From contig NZ_JAESWB010000005.1 of NCBI RefSeq assembly GCF_016765675.1, positions 186,001-250,000 on the forward strand: 64,000 nt of DNA, written 5' to 3'. Below, piece after piece: positions 35,824 to 43,492 of this stretch (position 1 is the first letter of the stretch; the number at the start of each line of letters is the position of its first letter). A program made the position numbers and the translations under genes. The stretch is from Neobacillus paridis (lineage in GTDB: Bacteria > Bacillota > Bacilli > Bacillales > Cytobacillaceae). The notes beneath the pieces are model-generated. The model was given only the letters and a program-made list of their open reading frames with translations, was not told the DNA's origin and searched no databases.

Positions 35824-36917
35824 ATCGCGACCATCCTTGACATTTCTTGTTGTTTTTGTTTTAAAGAAGGGAAAAATTCAATCATGCTGTCAGCTACTTT
35901 TTCGGGTCCCTTTAACAAAACATCTGTCGTCGGCAATTGGAACTGCTGCTCATATTCCAGGATCGTTCTCTCGATCTCCCGTTCCGTCATGCCTTCATGA
36001 TTTAGTGTAATCGAAATGACCTTTGTATGACCAACATATTCAATTAGTTCCAACTCACTTCGAAGTGAAGGCATTTTCATAAAAGGAAAGTCTCCTAATA
36101 CCTTTCTTTTTGGCGGGTGCTGTAAAATTACGGCTTTAGGGCGTGATCCTTTTAAAATACTAAAAGAGCTGCCATATGCTGGGTGGCTTAAAGCTCCTTG
36201 TCCTTCCACCAGGATAACATCCGGTTTTTCGATTTTGTTAGCCTTAATAATTTCATTTTCCAATTCACCAATCACATACTGCATGGGGAAAGCATCAACG
36301 GCAAGCCCGTATGAGGCCCCCTGGATTAATCCAGTTTGCCCTGTGGCAATAAAAGCTGTTCGAAAGCCTCTTCGTTTTAATTCTTGTTCCACAATCATAG
36401 CAGTTGTCCGTTTTCCACAGGCACCATCAGTACCTAGGAACGCAACAATCGGGGTTTCAATTTGGAGGATCCTCCCGGTGAACATTTTCCACTCTTTTTT
36501 CGGTTTGGGTTTACGAATATCTTGAATGGTTACTCCATGCTTCTTTGCATATTCAACCATTTCTTCATCATCCGTCAGGAATTCCTGAAGCGGGTTGATG
36601 ATATGCATTCCTGCTTCCATTGCCTTCTTTAGGATCTCTCTTTCACCTGCTTGCAAAAAGGCATTAGAAGGAGCAATGCCAAAAATAAAATACTGCGGTT
36701 TAACTTTTGAAACCCTAATTGCTTCCTCCAAACTGCTGCAGATGGGGATCCCGTTTCGTTTCTTGTCCAGGTATTCCCCTGCATCCCTTCCAGCTTTCGT
36801 GCTATCGATAACAGCATCAATTTGATAGTAGCCCGGGTCACGTATTAACCCGTTTGCGGTCTTTCCATCCATGGAACCAAATTGATTTTCACAATAAATG
36901 ATTGCTCGTCTTTTCAT
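35820..36917 (-). CDS. DUF1611 / DgcN-like protein, putative D-amino-acid N-acetyltransferase
   Basis: This 365-residue protein has an N-terminal Rossmann-like domain (about 1-120) and a P-loop-like C-terminal domain with FLGTDGACGKRTTAMIV, FIATGQTGLIQG, VEGQGALSHPAYG and LQHPPKR. This architecture is DUF1611. One member, DgcN, is reported as a D-glutamate N-acetyltransferase in D-Glu catabolism. The ATG at 36915-36917 has GGAGGG seven bases upstream and is preferred over the TTG two codons earlier. It is coupled to a racemase-family gene, preceded by a small CxxC protein, and all lie behind a CIRCE-controlled promoter. Confidence 0.8.
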   Translation of the reverse strand: MKRRAIIYCENQFGSMDGKTANGLIRDPGYYQIDAVIDSTKAGRDAGEYLDKKRNGIPICSSLEEAIRVSKVKPQYFIFGIAPSNAFLQAGEREILKKAMEAGMHIINPLQEFLTDDEEMVEYAKKHGVTIQDIRKPKPKKEWKMFTGRILQIETPIVAFLGTDGACGKRTTAMIVEQELKRRGFRTAFIATGQTGLIQGASYGLAVDAFPMQYVIGELENEIIKANKIEKPDVILVEGQGALSHPAYGSSFSILKGSRPKAVILQHPPKRKVLGDFPFMKMPSLRSELELIEYVGHTKVISITLNHEGMTEREIERTILEYEQQFQLPTTDVLLKGPEKVADSMIEFFPSLKQKQQEMSRMVAI

Positions 36918-36960
36918 TGACAATCCCTCCGTTTAATGTGAATTCAATTTTAGCCGTAAA

Positions 36961-37098
36961 TTAAGTTAAACGATGATCATCATGTTCTTCGTGAAAAGCT
37001 TCAGATGTGGTTAATTCATTACAATTCCAACAATAACTTCTAGTATTCTCCCATTTTGAAAGTGGTTCACCACAATATACGCATTCATAGTCCAACAT
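36961..37098 (-). CDS. Small CxxC...CxxC zinc-ribbon-like protein (45 aa)
   Basis: This 45-residue protein begins MLDYECVYCGEPLSKWENTR and continues SYCWNCNELT. The paired CxxC motifs (C6/C9 and C23/C26) suggest a structural zinc site; the tail EAFHEEHDDHRLT is acidic and His-rich. GAGGTG lies nine bases before the ATG at 37096-37098. It lies 43 bases upstream of the DUF1611 gene on the same strand, with no terminator between. Not recognised as a named family. It may be a chaperone, metal or regulatory partner of the operon. Confidence 0.65.
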   Translation of the reverse strand: MLDYECVYCGEPLSKWENTRSYCWNCNELTTSEAFHEEHDDHRLT

Positions 37099-37308
37099 TT
37101 TTATAACACCTCTTCAAAGTGATTCCTTAAAGTTCAGAAAATAAGCTATGAAAACCAGCAACAATATTTTGAAAAATATATGAGGATTGGCATAGATTAA
37201 GTTCCGAAATTTTTTTGGTGAAATACTTTTAATAGTTTCACATGTTTGCCTAAACATTTGAACTATGGCTCTAATATTCCGTCCATTCAATAATGCATTA
37301 CAACAAAT
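37099..37308. other. Leader of the CIRCE operon, open in frame with the mini-ORF
   Basis: Downstream of the 7-codon ORF the same frame is open for 63 codons (37120-37308), encoding a possible membrane segment (FFKILLLVFIAYFL) and ending just before the CxxC gene. There is no ribosome site, so I do not call a gene. AATAGTTTCACAT at 37231-37243 recurs at 37441-37453. Confidence 0.4.
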
Positions 37309-37332
37309 TTAATCATAACGGACAAATCTCAT
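37309..37332 (-). CDS. Seven-codon leader ORF after the CIRCE element (MRFVRYD)
   Basis: A near-perfect ribosome site (AAGGAGGTGA, seven bases away) drives ATG 37330-37332, but a TAA follows after seven codons. The start MRFVRYD resembles the beginning of CIRCE-controlled Hsp20 proteins (MxxVRYDPF), so it may be the stump of a lost heat-shock gene, or a leader peptide. Confidence 0.45.
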   Translation of the reverse strand: MRFVRYD

Positions 37333-37357
37333 AATCTCACCTCCTTAAATAATGTTG

Positions 37358-37384
37358 TTAGCACTCAATATCATCGAGTGCTAA
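37358..37384 (-). promoter_or_regulatory. CIRCE operator (HrcA binding site)
   Basis: TTAGCACTC-N9-GAGTGCTAA is a perfect match to the CIRCE consensus. It overlaps the predicted transcription start of the promoter immediately upstream, as in groESL and dnaK operons. The hrcA gene itself is not in the window. Confidence 0.95.
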
Positions 37385-37391
37385 CAATTAA

Positions 37392-37420
37392 AATATACAA
37401 AAAAATAAAAGAGAATTCAA
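37392..37420 (-). promoter_or_regulatory. Sigma-A promoter upstream of CIRCE
   Basis: On the minus strand, TTGAAT (37415-37420) and TATATT (37392-37397) are separated by exactly 17 bp. The predicted start falls at about 37385, at the edge of CIRCE. Confidence 0.75.
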
Positions 37421-37471
37421 TACATAACCTATAAATTTCGAATAGTTTCACATTTATAAACTTTAGGACGT

Positions 37472-37619
37472 TATAGACGGTACCCTTTTAGAAGGTTGGC
37501 AAAAAGGCAAAAGGATCCACCTAAGCCGCTGACTTAAGGATAGATTTTTTCCAAATAAGATGTTCTCTTTTGAGGTACAGCATAACAGCAAATCGCAATT
37601 CAAATAGGGTAATGTTAAT
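37472..37619. pseudogene. Decayed copy of a holin-like toxin-antitoxin locus
   Basis: The blocks ATAGACGGT, CCCTTTTAG, GATCCACCTAAGCCGCTGAC and the T6 terminator align with the intact locus at 27000-27132. On the minus strand, the toxin frame 37521-37619 still reads NITLFELRFAVMLYLK, but its start codon is ATT (37617-37619) eight bases after GGAG, and the tail is altered. The toxin is probably dead; the antisense RNA part looks better kept. Confidence 0.6.
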
Positions 37620-37713
37620 CGGAATATCTCCGCTTATATTTGCTAAATAAGCCTCCCCTATATACATTAGTCGGAAATTATCAGCCTATCCCATTTTGGA
37701 GTTTAAAGAAAAT

Positions 37714-37740
37714 AAAAAGCATAGTGTTCCCATGCTTTTT
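37714..37740 (-). terminator. Terminator after the DnaA-domain gene
   Basis: Perfect arms AAAAAGCAT (37714-37722) and ATGCTTTTT (37732-37740) lie about 40 bases beyond the stop codon. Confidence 0.7.
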
Positions 37741-37777
37741 CATAAGTTATTTAACTTGTTTTTTCACTTTTTGCACT

Positions 37778-38182
37778 TCAAAAGAGAACCCGTTGTTTTT
37801 CCAAAGCCTGTACCCTTTTCTCAAGTTCTTCTATTTTCCGCTGTTGCTTTAGCAGGATCTCATTCTGTTCTTCGATTATTTTTTTAAAATCAAGATAAGA
37901 GGCACTATTAGCGGGACTTGAAAAAGCCGGGTAATTATTCTCTAATTGCAATTCAACGCCTGCAATCTTAATCTCATAAGTTTTTTCAGATATTTTATTG
38001 ACTGTTTCAGATATTAAAGAATGGTATCGCTCCTGTAACCAGTCTGCCGCAAATGAATTTTTTGGTTTTATTAGAAGCGTTTCTCCGATGATTTCCGCTT
38101 CAGTACCGGCAAACCAAGTTTCAAAACTAGGTTTTGAAATTTTTTCACTTAATTTTGTTAAAACCTCAGACCAAAGGTCCAT
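37778..38182 (-). CDS. Stand-alone DnaA domain I protein with C-terminal coiled coil
   Basis: This 134-residue protein begins with a near-complete DnaA N-terminal (domain I) fold: KPSFETWF at 17-24, LLIKPKNSFAADWLQERY (36-53) and an LISETV helix. After ~80 residues comes a Pro/Ser linker and a long charged helix (98-130) of coiled-coil character. The AAA+ ATPase and DNA-binding domains III-IV are absent. Domain I mediates DnaA self-assembly and binding of DnaD, SirA and DnaB, so this protein may compete with or bridge DnaA. AAGGTGTGA precedes the ATG; the gene is monocistronic with its own terminator, and its length and signals suggest a real gene rather than a broken dnaA. Confidence 0.8.
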   Translation of the reverse strand: MDLWSEVLTKLSEKISKPSFETWFAGTEAEIIGETLLIKPKNSFAADWLQERYHSLISETVNKISEKTYEIKIAGVELQLENNYPAFSSPANSASYLDFKKIIEEQNEILLKQQRKIEELEKRVQALEKQRVLF

Positions 38183-38219
38183 TGGGGATCACACCTTTAA
38201 CTAAATTTATAAAATTTTA

Positions 38220-39092
38220 TTATTTTGTTTGTGAAATTGCATTAACAAGTTGAGTCAGTGCTTCATTGATCGGCGTAACAGGACGTCCAAGAACTTTTTC
38301 AAAATCATGGCTTTTAACAGCTAATGAACCGTTCCGAATGCTTTCTTGAATTCCTACTGTAATCGGAATCACAAAATCAGGTAAACCTAAGCCTTTCATA
38401 ATCTCAGCATATTTTTCGTCACTAACTTGTTGTACAGGTATATTTTTACCCAATACCTTACCAAGAGCAGATGCCAATTCTTCTTGTGTTAAAAGTGGAC
38501 CAGAAAGTTCATACACTGTATTTTCGTGACCGTTTCCAACAAGAACCGCTGCCGCTGCATCTGCGTAATCTTGTTGCAGTGCCCAGCCTACTTTACCTTT
38601 TCCAGCGGAAGTTACCCACGGGGCTCCTGCTATAGCACCTTGAATGCTTCCGATTTCGTTTTCCAAATACCAATTGTTACGCAAGAAAGAATATGGGATC
38701 CCCGTCTTAATGATGGCTGCTTCTGTCGCAACATGAGTTGGAGCGAATAAGTTGTTGCTTTCCGTTGCATTGGCTAGACTTGTATAAGCAATAAATTTTA
38801 CCCCTGCACGCTTGGCTGCTTGAGCTACATTTGCATGTTGACGAATTCTTGTTTTATTATCGCCATCCGCAGAGATTATTAATAAACGATCAATCCCTGC
38901 AAAAGCTTTCTCTAAGTTTTGCGGCTGATCAAAATCACCATGGCGAACTTCCACCCCACGTGCCCGAAGTCCCTCCGCTTTTTCCGGTTTTCGAACACTT
39001 ACTGCCAGTTCACTTGCAGGTATAGATTTCAATAATGATTCTACAACCTTTGAACCTAATTTCCCTGTTGCTCCTGTAACTAATATTTTCAT
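38220..39092 (-). CDS. NmrA/atypical SDR NAD(P)-binding oxidoreductase (QOR2-like)
   Basis: This 290-residue Rossmann protein has the N-terminal cofactor motif VTGATGKLG (5-13), RHGDFDQP, LLIISADG and YTSLANA. It follows the pattern of NmrA-like NAD(P)H:quinone oxidoreductases or azoreductase-like proteins. Substrate is unknown; many relatives reduce quinones or act in redox stress. It lies 37 bases upstream of the DnaA-domain gene on the same strand, so co-transcription is possible. Confidence 0.8.
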   Translation of the reverse strand: MKILVTGATGKLGSKVVESLLKSIPASELAVSVRKPEKAEGLRARGVEVRHGDFDQPQNLEKAFAGIDRLLIISADGDNKTRIRQHANVAQAAKRAGVKFIAYTSLANATESNNLFAPTHVATEAAIIKTGIPYSFLRNNWYLENEIGSIQGAIAGAPWVTSAGKGKVGWALQQDYADAAAAVLVGNGHENTVYELSGPLLTQEELASALGKVLGKNIPVQQVSDEKYAEIMKGLGLPDFVIPITVGIQESIRNGSLAVKSHDFEKVLGRPVTPINEALTQLVNAISQTK

Positions 39093-39239
39093 TCTTATCC
39101 TCCCATTCAGTTTTCCTGTAACAACAATAATGACATGTATTTATTTATTTTTCTCTTTTTCCTAAATCGTATTAAAAAAAACACTAACCTGAAACAAACA
39201 TCTAGAGTTTTCCGTCTATTTTCAAAAGGGGTGCTGCCA

Positions 39240-39434
39240 ATGAAAAAATGGAGTGTCTTCGTTTTATTTATAGTTTTATTAACCGGCTGCCGCTCCACCC
39301 CATTTAGTCCAGAAATATCAATTGATTGGGTTGATTTTGTGAAATGGGATGGCAAAAGTTATGATGGCATACCGTCCATAAATAAAGTGAAACTTCCATC
39401 AGTGGGGTCTCCCTCATCCCCAACTGATGGTTAG
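39240..39434 (+). CDS. Small lipoprotein (64 aa)
   Basis: GGGGTG precedes ATG 39240-39242. The protein has a lipoprotein signal with lipobox LLTGC (about residue 17) and a short mature part (WVDFVKWDGKSYDGIP). It resembles the N-terminal end of longer Bacillus lipoproteins, so it may be truncated. Its last ~12 codons are part of a hairpin (CATCAGT-GGGG / CCCC-AACTGATG, 39397-39429). Not recognised further. Confidence 0.55.
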   Translation: MKKWSVFVLFIVLLTGCRSTPFSPEISIDWVDFVKWDGKSYDGIPSINKVKLPSVGSPSSPTDG

Positions 39435-39493
39435 TCCCGTTCTACTGTCCCATGTCCAAGTAAATTATATTCTTAACCTAAACAATAGTTCGT

Positions 39494-39982
39494 CTACATT
39501 TCAATAAAATGAATGGTATTTCCATTCGTGCGAATGAACTTTAATAAATCCGCAAATGAAATCCAGACTGTTGCGGTATTGTCATTTGGGTGAAATCCGA
39601 GCTGTTCTTTTCCTTCCAAGCTGCTATCCAACACGATTTCGACCGCCGCGTCAGAATCATTGATGACTCCAAGTGGGGTCACCGCACCCTTTTGCAATTG
39701 TAAATAATGCTGCAGTCTTTCATCAGAGGCAAAACTTAACCTTGTGCACCCCAATTGTTCCCGAATGCTTTTTAAATCAGCCTGTTTGTCCTTGTCTATA
39801 ACAACAAGAAAGTGACGCTTTCCTTTTGCATCCCGTAAAAATAAATTTTTACATACCGCTCCATGTTCAGTAATTTTCAATTGATCCATTTCTTCTATTG
39901 TAAAAACAGCTGGATGATCCAGCAGTTTATACTCTATTCTCAAGTTTTTTAAATGATCTAACACTTGTTGTTTTTGCGACAT
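39494..39982 (-). CDS. YbaK/ProX-type aminoacyl-tRNA deacylase
   Basis: This protein of about 162 residues has the YbaK fold: DHPAVFTIEEM, the conserved lysine in VCKNLFLRD (about residue 43), a region with GAVTPLGVIND and LGFHPNDNTATVWIS. It matches the ProX/PrdX family, which hydrolyses misacylated Ala-tRNA(Pro) in trans. The frame extends 21 codons upstream, but the ATG at 39980-39982 has GGGAGAG eight bases before it and gives the normal N-terminus. It appears to be a single gene. Confidence 0.85.
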   Translation of the reverse strand: MSQKQQVLDHLKNLRIEYKLLDHPAVFTIEEMDQLKITEHGAVCKNLFLRDAKGKRHFLVVIDKDKQADLKSIREQLGCTRLSFASDERLQHYLQLQKGAVTPLGVINDSDAAVEIVLDSSLEGKEQLGFHPNDNTATVWISFADLLKFIRTNGNTIHFIEM

Positions 39983-40198
39983 TTGCTCTACTCTCCCTTT
40001 CTGTTTGTTTGATTTTTCATTTGCAGTTTCCAATTCGTCTTTCATATAACAAAGATATTGATAACATCTATTATACAGAAAAAAAACAAGTCAGTATTAT
40101 CCTTTGAAAATCAACTTATTCCCAAATCATTATTTTTGTCTTATTGGCTGCAGTTCAAGCAACGTAATAGGCGGCAAAAATACATCAAGTGTTTTTTG

Positions 40199-40585
40199 TC
40201 ACAACGTTTCATTAAAGATCGTTTTTATAACCTTTAAGATATCATGGTCTGGTTGATAATAATGGCCATTAAATTCAGTTGATGTGAACTCAAATGTTTG
40301 ACTTTCACTATCGTAAAGTGTGACCCGATATTTATAGCCCTTCATCTCCCTTTGGTCTTTATCTGGAATCAGCTTAACATTTTTCACTTTTACTAAAAAC
40401 TTATTGATAATGGTCTTATCCGTTATGGACTTTAACTCTCCCGTACTGCCACTGCGAATTTCGATCTTAGAAACCTTGTTTAAATCTTTATTGTATAGCT
40501 GTTCAAACGTTACTGTCTTCAGACCATTATAACCTACCAGCAAATAAAGGACTGTTAACATGTAGAGAACACTTCTGACCCTCAT
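40199..40585 (-). CDS. Hypothetical membrane-anchored or secreted protein (128 aa)
   Basis: One N-terminal hydrophobic segment (about residues 5-20, lacking a lipobox) precedes a soluble ~105-residue domain with VSKIEIRSGSTGELKSITDK and FEFTSTEFNGHYYQPD, typical of small Bacillus surface proteins of unknown role. RBS AGGAGG precedes the ATG. No recognised family and no linked genes. Confidence 0.6.
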   Translation of the reverse strand: MRVRSVLYMLTVLYLLVGYNGLKTVTFEQLYNKDLNKVSKIEIRSGSTGELKSITDKTIINKFLVKVKNVKLIPDKDQREMKGYKYRVTLYDSESQTFEFTSTEFNGHYYQPDHDILKVIKTIFNETL

Positions 40586-40914
40586 AATTGCCTCCTAAAG
40601 GGATTATAATTATCCAATATTACCATTTTGCATAAAATAACAAATTTCTTTAATGCTTTCTATTATATATTCTTCAAATGACGGGTGTTTACCTTTTAAA
40701 AACGGCCCTATGGCTCAAAATTCGCTGCAAAGATACTAGTAATTGAACCACTTTTCTTTGTCACATAATGTTGATAATAATATTTCGGATTAGAATTAAC
40801 ACGGCTGATATTGGTTGAAGTGAAGAAAACATTGCAAAGAATGATGAATATTTCATGCCCGTTCTTCACAAACCAATATAAGAAATCTTATTCCCGTGAA
40901 GGAGTGGATCCTAT
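40586..40914. other. Leader region of the glutamate decarboxylase gene
   Basis: This is a divergent intergenic region. TTGTCA (about 40760) followed 17 bp later by TATTTC is a weak promoter candidate for the decarboxylase. I see no gene or strong hairpin. Confidence 0.35.
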
Positions 40915-42327
40915 ATGCCACAATGGCAACCGCGGCGCACGCAAATTAAACAAAGGATGATGCCTGCAGAATTCTCGGTAAATCCTCTTTTTGCCCGAAA
41001 AGGAGAAGAGGCTGTTCCACGTTTTCAAATGCGAGATCAAGGCATGCTGCCTGAAACTGCCTATCAAATTGTCCACGATGAAATTGCACTGGATGGCAAT
41101 GCCCGTCTCAATCTTGCCACATTCGTTACCACCTGGATGGAACCCGCTGCAGATCACTTATATACCGAATCAGTCGACAAGAATATGATTGATAAGGACG
41201 AATATCCACAAACAGCGGCGATCGAGGAACGGTGTGTGCGAATTTTAGCCGATCTCTGGCATTCACCCTCCCCGCATGATACGATTGGAGTTTCGACAAC
41301 GGGCTCATCGGAAGCGTGTATGCTTGGGGGACTTGCGTTAAAGCGGCGCTGGCAAAACGCGCGCAGGAAACAGGGCAAACCAGTTGACCGGCCCAATATC
41401 GTATTCAGTTCCGCTGTCCAGGTCGTTTGGGAAAAATTCGCCAATTATTGGGAGGTGGAACCACGATATGTAAACATTACTCCAGATCATCCTTATTTGG
41501 ATCCCGAAGGTGTACTCGCTGTCGTAGACGAAAATACGATTGGTGTGGTGCCGATTCTTGGAGTGACCTATACCGGTCTTTACGAACCAATCGCCGCGAT
41601 TGCGAAAGCCTTGGATGAGCTCCAAGCTAAAACGGGTCTCGATATTCCCATCCATGTGGACGCTGCTTCCGGCGGGTTCATCGCACCGTTCCTGCAGCCG
41701 GACCTGATATGGGATTTTCAGCTTCCCAGGGTGAAATCTATCAATGTTTCCGGTCATAAATATGGTTTAGTTTACCCGGGGCTTGGTTGGGTCATTTGGC
41801 GTGAGGCGGAAGATCTCCCTGAGGAACTCATTTTTCGAGTGTCATATTTAGGCGGAAACATGCCGACGTTTGCTTTGAATTTCTCACGGCCCGGTGCCCA
41901 AGTCCTCCTGCAATACTATAACTTTCTGCGTTTAGGCAAAGAGGGATACTATCAGGTACAAAAGGCTTGTCAAGATGTGGCACATTTCCTCAGCAAGGCA
42001 ATTGGGGACATGGGACCTTTTGAACTCTATTCAGACGGCTCGGATCTTCCTGTATTTGCTTGGCGGCTGAAAGAAGGATACGCATCCAATTGGAATCTCT
42101 ATGACTTGTCCCGGCAATTACGCACATTTGGCTGGCAAGTACCAGCATATCCTTTACCTCCAGACATGGAAGAGGTTACGATAATGCGCGTTGTGGTTCG
42201 TAATGGTTTTTCTATGGACTTGGCTCACTTGTTCTTTGAAAATCTAAAACAGTCCGTTTCCTTTCTGGATTCCCTTGATGGTCCAATTCCCCATGATACT
42301 AAATGTGATAATGGTTTTCATCATTGA
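40915..42327 (+). CDS. gadB: Glutamate decarboxylase
   Basis: This 470-residue PLP-dependent group II decarboxylase has TTGSSEACMLGG, HVDAASGGF and the PLP lysine Lys282 in VSGHKYGLVYPG. The C-terminus ends in HH, like the autoinhibitory histidine tail of E. coli GadB. It converts glutamate to GABA and consumes a proton, giving acid resistance with a GABA antiporter; no gadC is adjacent. GAAGGAGTGG precedes the ATG. A hairpin follows. Confidence 0.95.
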   Translation: MPQWQPRRTQIKQRMMPAEFSVNPLFARKGEEAVPRFQMRDQGMLPETAYQIVHDEIALDGNARLNLATFVTTWMEPAADHLYTESVDKNMIDKDEYPQTAAIEERCVRILADLWHSPSPHDTIGVSTTGSSEACMLGGLALKRRWQNARRKQGKPVDRPNIVFSSAVQVVWEKFANYWEVEPRYVNITPDHPYLDPEGVLAVVDENTIGVVPILGVTYTGLYEPIAAIAKALDELQAKTGLDIPIHVDAASGGFIAPFLQPDLIWDFQLPRVKSINVSGHKYGLVYPGLGWVIWREAEDLPEELIFRVSYLGGNMPTFALNFSRPGAQVLLQYYNFLRLGKEGYYQVQKACQDVAHFLSKAIGDMGPFELYSDGSDLPVFAWRLKEGYASNWNLYDLSRQLRTFGWQVPAYPLPPDMEEVTIMRVVVRNGFSMDLAHLFFENLKQSVSFLDSLDGPIPHDTKCDNGFHH

Positions 42328-42361
42328 TCCAGGAAAATTACCAAAATATTTCTACAAAAAA

Positions 42362-42403
42362 GGCTATCCAAAAACTGAGTCAATGTCGACCTTTTGGATA
42401 GCC
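42362..42403. terminator. Bidirectional hairpin between gadB and the DUF6612 lipoprotein gene
   Basis: Perfect 12-base arms GGCTATCCAAAA (42362-42373) and TTTTGGATAGCC (42392-42403) flank an 18-base loop. The T-run is better on the minus strand. Confidence 0.65.
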
Positions 42404-42640
42404 CCTTGTAGAAACGTCACTTTTATTATAGGATACACTGGATCATACCCCTAGTATAAAGTAGTTATTTTACAAAATCGGATCACTTTTTTACAAATTC
42501 CATGCATAATTTTACATAATCCCGATCCTTTTTTACGAAGGTTGGGATAAAATGGGTTTGTATCTTTAAATATTCATATTAAAAAAGGACTTTAGAAAAA
42601 AGTCAGCTAACCAACCCTTTTCCAAGCCCCATTCCCTTAT
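42404..42640. other. Non-coding gap
   Basis: AT-rich sequence with several related ATTTTACA-like stretches (42470-42535). No gene is seen. Confidence 0.4.
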
Positions 42641-43492
42641 TTATTGCACTTTTTTAGCATTGTCTAATACTTCCTGAGGTACTTTAATTTCTCCTAGTTT
42701 ATTGTAATTGGAGTAAGTACTCTTCATCTCTTGTTTCAAATTTAATTTTTGTCCTTGGATAGCCATTTCCATTTCCTGATTCGTATTTAACACAGCAATA
42801 TTGAATGTCTTTTTATCAATGAAAATTTCATAGTCAACATTTTTAAATTTTATGTTTTGAAGAACATCGGCATTTTGCTTGAGTGCATCCGGCAATAATT
42901 TTTCGGTATTTTCCTTTAAAAATTGATTAAACTTTTCACCAGATGCTTTCAACTTCAATATATATTGAGTATCATTTTGTTTAAATGAAAAGTCATCGAC
43001 GAATTGCTGTAATTGTTTAAGTTGCTCTACCGGGTTGGCTTGCTGCTGGGGCATTTGTAAAACTTGCTTGGAAAGCTCTCCAGGCATTTGCATCCATTGT
43101 TTTGAAGTCGGATCCTTAAAGAAGAAACCTTCTTTTGCTAAATATGACTCTGTATTCATCGCTTGGTTCTCAATAGAATCATCTCCGCCGGTAACATTCA
43201 TTTTCATATTTTGATGCATCGCCATTGGATTTAATACCATATCAACAGATATTGTTGACTGAATGTCCATTGGTGATTGTTGATCTGGCACACTCATAGT
43301 TTGCTTAAGTTCCATATCTGAATGGACACTTTTCAAACTTTTGGATGCAGTAGTTGTTTTTGTAAATACTTCTTCAAGTGTTAAGCTTTCTTTCTCTTTC
43401 GTTTTTGAATCGACTGGATCTGCTTTCTGGCTGCAGGCAGCTAAACTGAATAAGAGCAAAAACGAAAGTAAACTGATAGCAAATTTTTTCAT
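42641..43492 (-). CDS. DUF6612 family lipoprotein
   Basis: This 283-residue protein has a lipoprotein signal (lipobox SLAAC, Cys20) and a LolA/LppX-like mature domain: a SVHSDMELKQTMSV strand, the QWMQMPGELSKQV segment, and repeated beta strands such as KFKNVDYEIFIDKKT. It matches the Bacillus DUF6612 family of unknown function, anchored to the outer face of the membrane. Gln- and Met-rich. Monocistronic. Confidence 0.75.
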   Translation of the reverse strand: MKKFAISLLSFLLLFSLAACSQKADPVDSKTKEKESLTLEEVFTKTTTASKSLKSVHSDMELKQTMSVPDQQSPMDIQSTISVDMVLNPMAMHQNMKMNVTGGDDSIENQAMNTESYLAKEGFFFKDPTSKQWMQMPGELSKQVLQMPQQQANPVEQLKQLQQFVDDFSFKQNDTQYILKLKASGEKFNQFLKENTEKLLPDALKQNADVLQNIKFKNVDYEIFIDKKTFNIAVLNTNQEMEMAIQGQKLNLKQEMKSTYSNYNKLGEIKVPQEVLDNAKKVQ

